Source of the DNA: an uncultured Alphaproteobacteria bacterium
GTDB taxonomy: Bacteria; Pseudomonadota; Alphaproteobacteria; HIMB59; GCA-002718135
Assembly (NCBI GenBank): GCA_902511405.1
Contig: CABXEZ010000011.1
Location: 1-36,866, forward strand
DNA: 36,866 nt
Direction of reading: 5' to 3'
This document shows positions 6,591 through 15,770 of the stretch, piece by piece. The position numbers and the translations under genes are program-made. Position 1 is the stretch's first letter, and every line of letters begins with the position of its first letter. The notes under the pieces are model-generated. The model was not told the origin of the DNA, did no database searches, and saw only the letters and a program-made list of their open reading frames with translations.

Positions 6591-8964
6591 TTTGTCTAAA
6601 CTAAATTTAAGACTTTCCTTATTTAGTGCCTTAATAATATTACTGTTTTCATTTTTTTTTATTCAAAATTTTAGAATAGATGCATCATCTGATACTCTTG
6701 TTGCACAAAATGATGAAGAATTTAAATATTTTAATTTTTATAACAAAATTTTTACATCAGAAAATTTTATAGTATTAGCAGTTGAAAAAAAAGGTGATAT
6801 AGATTTAAATTTTATTGATAATTTTAAATTACTATCATCAAAACTAATAAAATTAGAGCCTGTCTCACATGTTTTTAGTTTTATAGATGCTCCTATACTA
6901 TTTCTTAATAATACGTCCCTCACAAATTTAAACTCTGATAATATTGAAAACATAAAAAACACAGATTTAAACATAAGTGATGTGATAGAAGAGTTTAAAA
7001 ATAATCCAGTTTATAAAGATCAACTTTTAAATGAAGATGCTAATGTTTTCTCCTTAATAGTTTACCTAAATAAAAACTTAGATCTAATATCAGCCCAAGA
7101 AGATTTTAAAAATTCAATTATTACCAAAAAGAAATATCTTAAAATAAAAAAATTACATGATGAAAAGAGAAAAGAATTAATAAAGAATGTTAGAAAAATT
7201 ATTAATGAGGCGGATAAAAAACACTCTTATTACTTAGGGGGTGTGGAAATGATAGCAAATGACGTAATAAATTTTGTAAAAAAAGACATCATTATATTTA
7301 GCATATCAGTAGTTTTAATAATTATTGTAGTTTTATTTTTTATTTTTAGAGAAATAAAATGGGTAATAATTTCCCTATTCACTTCCTCATATGTAATTAT
7401 TGTAATTTTTGGTATACTAGGTCTTTCACAAATAGAGGTGACAGCAATATCATCAAATTTTTCTGCATTAATTTTCATATTATCGATTTCAATGAATATA
7501 CATATTATTAATTACTACAGATTACTTGAGTATAATGAAAATAACTTATCGGTTACGTTAAAAAACATGTTTTGGCCTTGTCTGTATACAACGCTAACAA
7601 CAATGGTAGCTTTTGGATCTTTGATTATTACAGATATAAAACCAATAATAGATTTTGGTTTTATCATGTTAATTTCTTTAATTATTTCATTACTATGCTC
7701 TTTCACTATTCTTCCTTTATGTATTCTACTTTTTTCGGTTAACACTAATCATAAAACCAATAGAACTACCTTAAAAATTAATTTCATATCTTTAGTGTCA
7801 AATCATTCTAAGAAAATTATTGTTTTAAGTTTTTTATTATTCATTATCTCAATATATAGTGCATTCAATCTTGGAGTTGAGAATAGTTTTGTAAATTATT
7901 TTAAAAAAAATACTGAAATTTACAAAGGGATGAAATTAATTGATGAAGAATTAGGTGGCACTACTCCTTTGGATATTATTTTAACTTTTAATTCCAGTGA
8001 TGAACTTTTTATATCTATTGATGATGAGGAAGAAGGTATTGATGACTCAGAATTTGAAGATGAATTTTTAGATGAAGATATATTTTCTAACGATACATCT
8101 GATATTTGGTTCACTGAAGATAAAATAGAAATGATTTCAATTGTGCACCGTTATTTAGAGAACAAAAATGAAGTTGGTAAAGTGCAATCAATAATATCTT
8201 TAATTGAATTAGCAGATTTAATTAACAAAGTGCCTCTAAATATATTTGAATTATCAGTATTGTATAATGAAATTCCTGAAACATATAAGCAGGATCTTAT
8301 TTATCCCTATCTGGTTATTGATGAAAATATGGCAAAAATTACTGCAAGAATAAAAGATTCTGAGGATATAAATAGAAAAAGTATTATTAGTGACATTAAT
8401 ATTTTTATAGAAAATAATAAGAACTCAACGCTAGAAGATTATAAAGTTAATGGATTGCTTGTGCTCTATAATAACATGCTGGATTCTTTGTTTGAGTCTC
8501 AGATAAAATCTTTGGGCTTTGTTATAATTTTGATTTTTATAATGTTTTTAATATTATTTCAGTCAATAAAATTAAGTATACTTGCTATTATTCCTAATAT
8601 TTTTGCTTCTTCTTTTATTCTGGGCATTATAGGATTTTTATCTATACCACTTGATATAATGACAATAACAATAGCAGCAATTACTATTGGTATTGCGGTA
8701 GACAACACCATTCATTATTTGTATCGTTTCAAAGAATTTAATAAAAATAATAACATGATAGATGCAATTAATTTAACAAATATGAGCGCTGGTTTAGCAG
8801 TATTCACAACATCAATAACTATAGCTCTTGGATTTTCAATATTAAGTCTTTCAAGTTTTATTCCTACTGTTATTTTTGGCACATTTACATCAATGGCCAT
8901 GATATTTGCGATGATTGGAGTATTAATATTATTACCGTCTTTAATAATGTTGTTTAAAAAATGA
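6580..8964 (+). CDS. RND-superfamily exporter, MMPL type
   Basis: A 794-residue inner-membrane protein with the duplicated RND plan. TM1 is at about 13-30, followed by a periplasmic domain and a five-helix bundle at about 235-385. TM7 is near 412-430, followed by a second periplasmic domain and five more helices at about 640-790. The motif GIAVDNTIHYLYRFKE (about 704-719) is typical of the COG1033/MMPL branch (predicted lipid or hopanoid-type exporters). The substrate is unknown. Periplasmic domain 2 carries an acidic, Lys/Arg-free stretch at about 481-514. No ATG suits the start; TTG at 6580 or at 6592 is likely. The stop overlaps the cvpA start by 4 bases (ATGA). It occupies the place of alr and radA between dnaB and cvpA. 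Confidence 0.85.
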   Translation: MRDNLSKLNLRLSLFSALIILLFSFFFIQNFRIDASSDTLVAQNDEEFKYFNFYNKIFTSENFIVLAVEKKGDIDLNFIDNFKLLSSKLIKLEPVSHVFSFIDAPILFLNNTSLTNLNSDNIENIKNTDLNISDVIEEFKNNPVYKDQLLNEDANVFSLIVYLNKNLDLISAQEDFKNSIITKKKYLKIKKLHDEKRKELIKNVRKIINEADKKHSYYLGGVEMIANDVINFVKKDIIIFSISVVLIIIVVLFFIFREIKWVIISLFTSSYVIIVIFGILGLSQIEVTAISSNFSALIFILSISMNIHIINYYRLLEYNENNLSVTLKNMFWPCLYTTLTTMVAFGSLIITDIKPIIDFGFIMLISLIISLLCSFTILPLCILLFSVNTNHKTNRTTLKINFISLVSNHSKKIIVLSFLLFIISIYSAFNLGVENSFVNYFKKNTEIYKGMKLIDEELGGTTPLDIILTFNSSDELFISIDDEEEGIDDSEFEDEFLDEDIFSNDTSDIWFTEDKIEMISIVHRYLENKNEVGKVQSIISLIELADLINKVPLNIFELSVLYNEIPETYKQDLIYPYLVIDENMAKITARIKDSEDINRKSIISDINIFIENNKNSTLEDYKVNGLLVLYNNMLDSLFESQIKSLGFVIILIFIMFLILFQSIKLSILAIIPNIFASSFILGIIGFLSIPLDIMTITIAAITIGIAVDNTIHYLYRFKEFNKNNNMIDAINLTNMSAGLAVFTTSITIALGFSILSLSSFIPTVIFGTFTSMAMIFAMIGVLILLPSLIMLFKK

Positions 8965-9507
8965 TAGAAAAATTAATTATACCATTAGATTATATTATTT
9001 TAGCAGTTGGATGCTTATTGGTTATTTTTTGCTTTTGGAGAGGTATAACAGCTTCGATTTTAGGCTTACTAACTTGGCTAGGCTCAATAATAATTACTAT
9101 TTATTTTTATACTAATTTATCAGATTTTCTTAACTCACAATTACTTAATATTAATATTTTTAAAAAATTATGAACAAGTCACAAGCATACTAGCAACATT
9201 AATATCTATTCCATTAATTTTTCTCATTTCTTTATTTATTTTAAAAAAAATCAGAAAAATCATTTCATCAGATATCGATAAACAAATATTAGGCCTATTA
9301 GTTGATAAGGTTCTTGGATTTTTATTTGGGTTTATATTTAGCTATATAATTTTTAGTACAATAATTTATTTCACTAATAATTTTGAATTATTAAATTTTT
9401 TAAACGACTGGTTACTAAATAACTCTTACTTATTATATGAAATAGATAACTTTAATGACAGTTTATTAAATTCAATTATTGGCGTTGAAGAGGAAGATAT
9501 TAGTTAA
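8961..9507 (+). pseudogene. cvpA: CvpA family membrane protein, interrupted by a frameshift
   Basis: CvpA proteins are four-helix inner-membrane proteins linked to colicin V export, purF regulation and envelope stress. Frame 1 (8961-9173) encodes 70 residues with the CvpA start (PLDYIILAVGCLLVIFCFWRG) and stops at TGA 9171-9173. The next frame is open through 9507 and clearly continues the protein: two more hydrophobic segments, the family-like LLVDKVLGFLFGFIF and an acidic C-terminus ending EEEDIS. The break lies at a T5-A6 tract (9157-9167); removing one base gives one continuous frame of about 181 codons. It may be a true lesion, a sequencing or assembly error, or a gene rescued by slippage. 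It overlaps the exporter stop by 4 bases and the der 3' end by 8. purF, its usual neighbour, is absent. Confidence 0.8.
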
Positions 9508-10789
9508 ATGGATTTTTAGCTGAACTAAAAATTAAGTTTACCTTTGTATCTTCAATTTTAAAAGTTTTAATAAAATTATTTACAAGATAAGTTTTGTAGT
9601 TTTTTTTGATTTCTTTAGAAAAATTTGAGAATATTTTAATTGTAAAAGGTGATGTTGAAATCTGAACTGCATATTTGAATTTTACTGATTTACCTTTAAT
9701 TAATGGATGAGGCTTTTCGAATGATGAGAGCTTAAGACAAGCATTTAGTTTACCAGTAGAAATTTTTTTTACAATTCTATTAGATTTTGCATATAAAGTT
9801 GATTTTAACTTATCAACATTTAGTTTGTTATTTGCAGAAATAAAAATTATAGACAGATTTTTTGTTTGAGAATAGGTTTCTTTTACTTCCAATTTAGATT
9901 TTTTTATAAAAACATTTTTATCATCTATAGTGTCAATTTTGTTGAATACTATCACCACAGATCTTGATTTATTTATAAGCATATTTAAAATTTTTTTTAT
10001 TTGAGAGTCAAATCCATTATTTGAGTCAATTAACATTATACTTAAATCAATTTTATTGATTATATCTAGTGACTTTCTTATCGCCTCAAAATTAATTGAA
10101 TTACTATCAATTTTATTTTTTTTAAAGATCCCTGCAGTATCTAAAATTTTAAACTGTTGGTTTTTATAAATGTATGAATCTTCCACAAAATCTGAGGTAG
10201 TCCCAGCAACAGGACTTGTCAGGATGCGGTCATAACCTATTAATGAGTTAGCTAAAGTGCTTTTTCCTGCATTAGGTTTACCAAAAATAGCAATTGAAAA
10301 AGAGTTTTCAATTTTTTGTTCAATTTTAACCTCGTACTGCTCTAAATACTCATAAATATTTTCAATACCTATTTTGTGAGCACAAGAGATATAAAATACA
10401 TCTTTAATACCAAATAAAGTTGTATCTAAATTTTTTTTATCATTATCATCTTTATTGATTACTAATAAAATATCTTTATTTAAACTTCTTAATTTGTTGA
10501 TTGATTGAATTTCATTTTCATAATTTTTTTCTTTAAAATCCATAACATATATCAGTTTATCTATTGAATTAAACAAGTCAGAAAAATGGACTTTATCAAT
10601 TTTATCATTTTGTATTATGACTCCAGGAGTGTCATAAATAAAAATATTTTCTAATTCTTTTACGCTGCTTTTATGCCAATCCCTTGTTGTGCCCTCCTCT
10701 TTATGAATTATATTATTTTTTCCAGAGGTTAAAATATTATACAGTGAAGATTTCCCAGCATTGGGTCTGCCTATCAATAAAAAATTCAT
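9500..10789 (-). CDS. der: Ribosome biogenesis GTPase Der (EngA)
   Basis: A 429-residue double-GTPase needed for 50S subunit maturation. The first G domain has GRPNAGKS (7-14), the DTPG motif (53-56) and NKDD (112-115). The second has GKPNAGKS (170-177), a DTAG motif and NKID. A KH-like C-terminal domain follows (KPHPLIKGKSVKFKYAVQ). It is shorter than E. coli Der, mostly in the linker and C-terminal tail. It starts 2 nt after bamB ends, the common bamB-der pairing, and its 3' end overlaps that of cvpA. Confidence 0.95.
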   Translation of the reverse strand: MNFLLIGRPNAGKSSLYNILTSGKNNIIHKEEGTTRDWHKSSVKELENIFIYDTPGVIIQNDKIDKVHFSDLFNSIDKLIYVMDFKEKNYENEIQSINKLRSLNKDILLVINKDDNDKKNLDTTLFGIKDVFYISCAHKIGIENIYEYLEQYEVKIEQKIENSFSIAIFGKPNAGKSTLANSLIGYDRILTSPVAGTTSDFVEDSYIYKNQQFKILDTAGIFKKNKIDSNSINFEAIRKSLDIINKIDLSIMLIDSNNGFDSQIKKILNMLINKSRSVVIVFNKIDTIDDKNVFIKKSKLEVKETYSQTKNLSIIFISANNKLNVDKLKSTLYAKSNRIVKKISTGKLNACLKLSSFEKPHPLIKGKSVKFKYAVQISTSPFTIKIFSNFSKEIKKNYKTYLVNNFIKTFKIEDTKVNLIFSSAKNPFN

Positions 10790-10791
10790 TT

Positions 10792-11973
10792 TTAAAAAAT
10801 TAAAGTTTTTTTATTTTTAGCATAAACAATAATATTTTGCTTTTTAATAGATACATCTTTTATCTTTCCAATATCTAAATTAGTGATATTTGTTAATTCT
10901 TTATTATTTATTGTTAAAACATCACCATTACTCAAAAAGACTTCAATATTTTTTTTGTAATTTCTTACATTAACTATTTCAGATTTTTTTGAAACTTTAT
11001 TGTCATTTATTAGCCAATAAGTCTTACCATTACTGAGGTTAATAGATTGAAGATGATTTCCTTCTTTTATGATGATGGAATTATTAAATAAAAAACTTGA
11101 TGAAAATAAATTAATATTTTTTTTAAAAAGAATAAATTCATCATCGAATATATCAAAGGTGTAAAGATACTTTCCTTCATCTATATAAACTAGGTAATTA
11201 TCATAAGTATGTATTTTATCTTTTGTGTTATTTATTGAACTAATTAAAGGAATGTCATCAAACTTAGAATTATGAATTGATCCAAAATTTAAATCAATTG
11301 CACCAATTATGTTGTTCGGTAAAATAAAATAAATAATATTAAAAAAACTAGCTACTTGACCGCCTGCTGCTTGATAAATAGGCATGTTTTGATAAGTCTC
11401 AGACCATATTTGACTTCCGTCTTCAAACTGCAATCCTCTTATTTCATCACCGAATAATAATATAATTTGCTCATTAGATATAAAAGGTTGAGTATTTAAT
11501 TTCTTTTTAGACTCATGCTTCCATATTAATGCAAAATTATGATTTAATCTAAATATCGATCCAGATTTAAATGATAAAAGAAAAGAATTATCAATTTTTT
11601 CAAAAGCAATTAATATATCATCATCATCATTCGATAAAGTGAGGTCTTGTGTAGAAATTAAATGCCCGGTGGTATAATCAAAGTTATATAATTTTTTATT
11701 TTTATAGGCATAGATTTCATCATTATCAGTTATTATATTATTGAAAAACTGTGTGTCATTTTTAAAATCTTTTAGTAATATTTCATTTCCATAATTAATT
11801 TGGTTATTATTTATATTAATAATGTTTATTTTTTCATCATCAATATTTTCAATTAATGGAACTTCATAAGTATTAGGTTTAATTTTTTCATAAACAGTTT
11901 TTGTACTGCAGGAAAAAAGAAACAGGAGTGAAAGTATTAAAAAAAAACTTCTATTTATTAGAGTAAAACTCAT
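10792..11973 (-). CDS. bamB: BamB-like outer membrane assembly lipoprotein (PQQ-repeat propeller)
   Basis: A 393-residue predicted lipoprotein. A lipoprotein signal peptide ends in the lipobox LFSC, so it should be anchored in the outer membrane. Repeated blade-like segments (for example GQVASFFNIIYFILPNNIIGAIDLNFG and LSNGKTYWLINDN) fit a PQQ-type beta-propeller. BamB is the non-essential scaffold of the BAM complex that inserts beta-barrel proteins. Identity rests on lipobox, repeats and the conserved place between a YfgM-like gene and der; sequence conservation is low. It overlaps the upstream gene by 23 bases. Confidence 0.85.
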   Translation of the reverse strand: MSFTLINRSFFLILSLLFLFSCSTKTVYEKIKPNTYEVPLIENIDDEKINIININNNQINYGNEILLKDFKNDTQFFNNIITDNDEIYAYKNKKLYNFDYTTGHLISTQDLTLSNDDDDILIAFEKIDNSFLLSFKSGSIFRLNHNFALIWKHESKKKLNTQPFISNEQIILLFGDEIRGLQFEDGSQIWSETYQNMPIYQAAGGQVASFFNIIYFILPNNIIGAIDLNFGSIHNSKFDDIPLISSINNTKDKIHTYDNYLVYIDEGKYLYTFDIFDDEFILFKKNINLFSSSFLFNNSIIIKEGNHLQSINLSNGKTYWLINDNKVSKKSEIVNVRNYKKNIEVFLSNGDVLTINNKELTNITNLDIGKIKDVSIKKQNIIVYAKNKKTLIF

Positions 11974-12625
11974 GAATTTTATTAACTCTTTCTTTTATAG
12001 CAGAAGACACAACATCGGAGCTCATTATATTTTCATAAATATCATTTACTTCATTAAAGCTCGAATAATTAATGCTATTTTTTTCTGCCTCTAAAATTTT
12101 TGTTAAATACTGAAGTTCTAATTTTATACCTTTATAAGAGTCTGTTTCATCATCAATATAAAATATAAAATCATTAATTATGTTTAAATAATCTGAGGAT
12201 AAATCCTCTAAATTAATATCAATTAATTGATAAGAAGCTTTCGAAGCAATTGCAGATTTGTAAACAGCGTCTAGGTTATTTGTATTAATTACTTCTAGAT
12301 ACATTGATACAGAATCTTTAATGTTATTTTGTTTAAAATTAAGTTCTATTAGTTCTAATTTAGCAAGCACACCATAAAAGGTGTTGTCATCACTGAGCTT
12401 TGTCATTGTGTCTGTTATAACATTTTGATCATCAGTGTTTTGCGCAGTAAAAAATGAAATGCTATTTTTTTGAATTTTATTAGAAATATAGAATGAATAA
12501 ATTTGAAAAGCCAAAAATAATACAAAACATAAAGAGAGAAGTATTATAATATTTCTTAAGTTAGTTTTTATAAATTCAGTTACTTGAGATAAAAAACTTT
12601 TCTTATTAATTACTTTATCATTCAT
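11951..12625 (-). CDS. YfgM-like membrane-anchored tetratricopeptide protein
   Basis: A 224-residue protein with a short cytoplasmic N-terminus, one membrane helix (about 26-48, NIIILLSLCFVLFLAFQIY) and a periplasmic helical domain with TPR-like repeats. It matches the YfgM/TPR_21 family, which acts with SecYEG-associated chaperones in envelope protein quality control. A longer in-frame start at 12652 would overlap the upstream gene. The ATG at 12625 lies one base after that gene's stop and is preferred. The order YfgM-BamB-Der is conserved in Proteobacteria and supports the call. Confidence 0.75.
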   Translation of the reverse strand: MNDKVINKKSFLSQVTEFIKTNLRNIIILLSLCFVLFLAFQIYSFYISNKIQKNSISFFTAQNTDDQNVITDTMTKLSDDNTFYGVLAKLELIELNFKQNNIKDSVSMYLEVINTNNLDAVYKSAIASKASYQLIDINLEDLSSDYLNIINDFIFYIDDETDSYKGIKLELQYLTKILEAEKNSINYSSFNEVNDIYENIMSSDVVSSAIKERVNKIHEFYSNK

Positions 12626-12626
12626 T

Positions 12627-13175
12627 TTATTTCCACTTGATCGAGCAGCCAAAACTATTTAATTGTTTATCTGGCCCAATACCATCATTTTTTATTTTTA
12701 CCATAGCGTTATACAACTCTCTATCAATTTTTTTATGGTCAGAATTCATTACTCCAGAGTCTATTCTCCCTCTATAACACAACAAATTTTTGTTATTAAA
12801 TCCAAAAATATCAGGGGTACAAACAGCGCCATATTGTTTTGCCACCTCTTGTGACTCGTCAAATAGATAAGGAAATATAAAATCGTAATTTTTTGCAAAT
12901 AATTTCATATTTTCAAATGAATCGTCTGGATATTGCATTACATCATTAGACATTATTGCGATTGTATTAATTGATAATTTACTCAATTCTTTAGCTTCTT
13001 TGCCAAGTCTTTCAGCAATAGCAATAACATAAGGACAGTGATTACAAATAAAGGCGATAACCGTCCCATTAGAGCCTGATATTTCATTTAGTGATAGTTT
13101 TTTACCACTTACGTCTAAAAGATTAAAATCAGGAGCTATCCAACCAAATTTATCATTTGTAGCGTTTACAGGCAT
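12627..13175 (-). CDS. Thioredoxin-like/redoxin family protein
   Basis: A 182-residue protein of the AhpC-TSA/thioredoxin-like superfamily, probably cytosolic as no signal peptide is seen. It has the typical APDFNLLDVSGKKLSL opening and a CNHCPYV motif (Cys44, Cys47) at the start of the active-site helix. A YGAVCTPDIFGF segment supplies the cis-Pro loop. The CxxCP form belongs to the redoxin-domain family seen widely in marine bacteria, whose substrate is unknown. A frame up to 13235 is open, but that start would overlap the divergent DUF2794 gene. The start at 13175 gives the normal family N-terminus and a 25-base divergent spacer. It leads the operon into yfgM-bamB-der. Confidence 0.8.
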   Translation of the reverse strand: MPVNATNDKFGWIAPDFNLLDVSGKKLSLNEISGSNGTVIAFICNHCPYVIAIAERLGKEAKELSKLSINTIAIMSNDVMQYPDDSFENMKLFAKNYDFIFPYLFDESQEVAKQYGAVCTPDIFGFNNKNLLCYRGRIDSGVMNSDHKKIDRELYNAMVKIKNDGIGPDKQLNSFGCSIKWK

Positions 13176-13200
13176 GTTTTTTTTCAATATATTAATTTTT

Positions 13201-13533
13201 ATGGATCCAGTATCACCTACTTCCATTTCAAACAATCATAAACTATATTTTTCAAAATCAGAATTAAGTAAAATTCTCAATTGCTATTCAATTGGCGTAT
13301 CAAATGGTAACTGGAAAGATTATGCTTTAAATTTTAATTCAAATGAAGCAATTTTTTCATTCTTTAAACATACACATGCATCACCTGATTGTATCTTAAA
13401 AAAATATAAAGAAAAAAAGAAAAAGAAAACTCTTTTTCAACTTTTTATTAATAAAAAAAACAGTAAGTTCGAAGATATAGATAAATTATTATTATCAATC
13501 AGAAGATCACAATTATTTATTGTGATTAATTAA
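13201..13533 (+). CDS. DUF2794 domain protein
   Basis: A 110-residue protein of the alphaproteobacterial DUF2794 family, of unknown function. The diagnostic part is LYFSKSELSKILNCYSIGVSNGNWKDYALNF followed by EAIFSFFKHT, matching the family pattern 'F...EL..IL.lYg..Va.GeWrDYA..f....AvFs.fr'. The middle is a very Lys-rich tract (KKYKEKKKKKT), where relatives have a basic but less extreme linker. The ATG at 13201 is chosen over 13174 because it matches the usual short leader and avoids the divergent redoxin gene. It ends 4 bases from the guaA stop, tail to tail. Confidence 0.85.
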   Translation: MDPVSPTSISNNHKLYFSKSELSKILNCYSIGVSNGNWKDYALNFNSNEAIFSFFKHTHASPDCILKKYKEKKKKKTLFQLFINKKNSKFEDIDKLLLSIRRSQLFIVIN

Positions 13534-13537
13534 ATTG

Positions 13538-15085
13538 TTATTCCCACTCAATGGTACCTGGAGGCTTTGAAGTAAAGTCGTAAAGAACTCTATTTACCTC
13601 TTTAACGTTGCTTATTATTCTTTTAGAGATTTCAGTTAAATCCTCTTTACTAAACATATAAAAATCAGCAGTCATTCCGTCAACCGAGGTTACGGCTCTA
13701 ATAGCGATAGAATAGCTGTATGTTCTCTCATCACCCATTACGCCAACAGACTTTACTGGCAGTAAGATCGCAAAAGCTTGCCAAATTTTTTTATAGATAT
13801 TCTTTTCCTTTAAATAGGTTATAAAATGGTTGTCGACTCTTTGTAATATATCAATTTTTTTTCTATCTATCTCTCCTGGTATCCGAATAGCTAATCCAGG
13901 GCCTGGAAAAGGATGTCTGTTTAATAGATCTGGGCTGATACTTAGTTTTTTTCCTAATAGCCTGACCTCATCTTTAAACAACTCTTTAAGCGGTTCGACA
14001 ATTTTTAAATTCATTTTCTCAGGAAGGCCTCCTACATTATGATGACTTTTTATTTTAGCTGTGGGGCCACCAAAAAAAGGAATGCTCTCAATTATGTCTG
14101 GATATAAAGTGCCTTGAGCAAGGAATTCTACATTTTTAATTTTTTTTGCCTCTTTTTCAAAAACTTCAATAAATGTTTTTCCAATAATTTTTCTTTTTTT
14201 CTCTGGATCTTTTATTTTTTTTAATTTTGATAAAAAAATATTTGACGCATCAACACGTATAAAATTATTTCCAAATTTTTTTTTAAAAATTGATACTACT
14301 TCATTGGATTCATTATGTCTTAAAAGTCCATGATCAACAAAAATACAGTATAAGTTATTTTTTATAGCCCTGTGTAATAAAAAAGAAGTTACAGTGGAGT
14401 CAACACCACCTGATAATCCACAAATTACTTTTTTATTTTTTAATTTTTTATTTAGTTCATTAATTTTATTAAAAAGAAAATCTTCTAGCTTAAATTTTGT
14501 AGAAATTTTACATATGTTGAACAGAAAATTAGACAATATTTTTTTTCCATCTAAGGAATGATAAACTTCTGGATGAAATTGCAATCCAAAAATCATCTTC
14601 TTTTTATCTTCAATAGAAGAGATTACATTTTTATTAGAAAATGAAGTTACAACAAATCCATTTGGCTCTTTTTTTATATGATCTCCATGAGACATCCAAA
14701 CCTGACTGGTCTTTTTGATACCTTTAAATAATTCAGATTTCTTGTTGTGATTAATTAATGAGTGACCATACTCTCTTGAACTTGATTGACCAATTTTTCC
14801 TCTAAATTCATTACAAAGTAATTGCAATCCATAACAAATACCTAATATAGGAATGTTTAATGAGAGTATTTTTTTATCTAATTTAGGTGATTTTTTATCC
14901 TTTACTGAATTAGGGCCACCGGATAAAATAATTCCAGATAGATTTTTACTTACTAAAAATTTTGAACCAATTTTATTATAAGGATAAACTAAACAATAAA
15001 CATTTTGCTCTCTTATCTTCCGTGCAATCAATTGCGTATACTGTGAACCGTAATCAACAATTAAAATTGTTTCGTTATCTAACAT
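13538..15085 (-). CDS. guaA: GMP synthase (glutamine-hydrolysing)
   Basis: A 515-residue two-domain enzyme that converts XMP to GMP with ATP and glutamine. The class I glutamine amidotransferase domain has the triad Cys84 (GICYG), His171 and Glu173 (FHPEV). The ATP-pyrophosphatase domain has the P-loop SGGVDS (225-230), and the C-terminal dimerisation domain ends KPPGTIEWE, as is invariant in the family. It sits 3 bases after rlmE on the same strand. It is needed in both de novo synthesis and salvage of guanine nucleotides, so it is kept even in purine auxotrophs. No purine riboswitch is visible upstream. Confidence 0.98.
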   Translation of the reverse strand: MLDNETILIVDYGSQYTQLIARKIREQNVYCLVYPYNKIGSKFLVSKNLSGIILSGGPNSVKDKKSPKLDKKILSLNIPILGICYGLQLLCNEFRGKIGQSSSREYGHSLINHNKKSELFKGIKKTSQVWMSHGDHIKKEPNGFVVTSFSNKNVISSIEDKKKMIFGLQFHPEVYHSLDGKKILSNFLFNICKISTKFKLEDFLFNKINELNKKLKNKKVICGLSGGVDSTVTSFLLHRAIKNNLYCIFVDHGLLRHNESNEVVSIFKKKFGNNFIRVDASNIFLSKLKKIKDPEKKRKIIGKTFIEVFEKEAKKIKNVEFLAQGTLYPDIIESIPFFGGPTAKIKSHHNVGGLPEKMNLKIVEPLKELFKDEVRLLGKKLSISPDLLNRHPFPGPGLAIRIPGEIDRKKIDILQRVDNHFITYLKEKNIYKKIWQAFAILLPVKSVGVMGDERTYSYSIAIRAVTSVDGMTADFYMFSKEDLTEISKRIISNVKEVNRVLYDFTSKPPGTIEWE

Positions 15086-15088
15086 TTC

Positions 15089-15679
15089 TTATTTAATAAA
15101 TTCTCTTGCAATAATAAAAATTTCAGCAGAGTCTTTTCTCGATGAGTCTGGTTTAAAATATGAAACAAGCTTAAATTTTTTCTTAAGTATTTTGATCATT
15201 TCTTTTTCTTCACTTCCCTTCCAAATTTTAGTTATGAATGACCCATCAGTAACTAGGACTTTTTCAAGAAGCTCAATTATATCAAATAGCATTGTGGCTA
15301 TTCTTAAATGATCTGTTGATTGATGACCAGTAGTATTTGGAGCAATATCTGAGAGTATTAAATCATAATAATTTTCTTTTTTACTATAATCAAAACTTAA
15401 GAAATCATCTTTATAAAAATTAATTTGCGGATGATTTATTTTAAGATCTAAAATATCTATTGCAGTAATTTCTATTTTTGGATTTATTTCTAAAGCAACT
15501 TGACTCCATCCACCAGGTGCGGCTCCTAATTCTAATATTTTTTTTGAATTAGCTAAAAAATGAAATTTATTTTCTATTTCTATAAGTTTATAAGCAGCTC
15601 TACTGAGATATCCTTGTTTTTTTGCTTTTTTAACATAAAAGTCTCTTTTATTGCGATTTAACCAATCTTTTGATTTCAT
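15089..15679 (-). CDS. rlmE: 23S rRNA (uridine 2552-2'-O)-methyltransferase RlmE (FtsJ/RrmJ)
   Basis: A 196-residue SAM-dependent methyltransferase that modifies U2552 in the A-loop of 23S rRNA late in 50S assembly. The SAM motif is LELGAAPGGWSQVA (about 49-62). The catalytic K-D-K-E set is Lys31, Asp111, Lys151 and Glu186; the last two intervals (40 and 35 residues) equal those of E. coli RrmJ. It heads a two-gene unit with guaA. The 91-base spacer to the divergent adaptor gene holds the promoters. Confidence 0.95.
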   Translation of the reverse strand: MKSKDWLNRNKRDFYVKKAKKQGYLSRAAYKLIEIENKFHFLANSKKILELGAAPGGWSQVALEINPKIEITAIDILDLKINHPQINFYKDDFLSFDYSKKENYYDLILSDIAPNTTGHQSTDHLRIATMLFDIIELLEKVLVTDGSFITKIWKGSEEKEMIKILKKKFKLVSYFKPDSSRKDSAEIFIIAREFIK

Positions 15680-15770
15680 TTATCCACCCCAGTCAAAGAC
15701 TATTGTTTTTTGCAGTTAAACTCTTATATAACTTAAATAATTAAATAAAATAAATCACTTTAATATTTTT

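Noticed and set aside
8961-9173. 70-codon membrane protein as a complete small gene
   Set aside because: The following frame continues the CvpA protein without stops, so this is the first part of a broken gene rather than a small gene.
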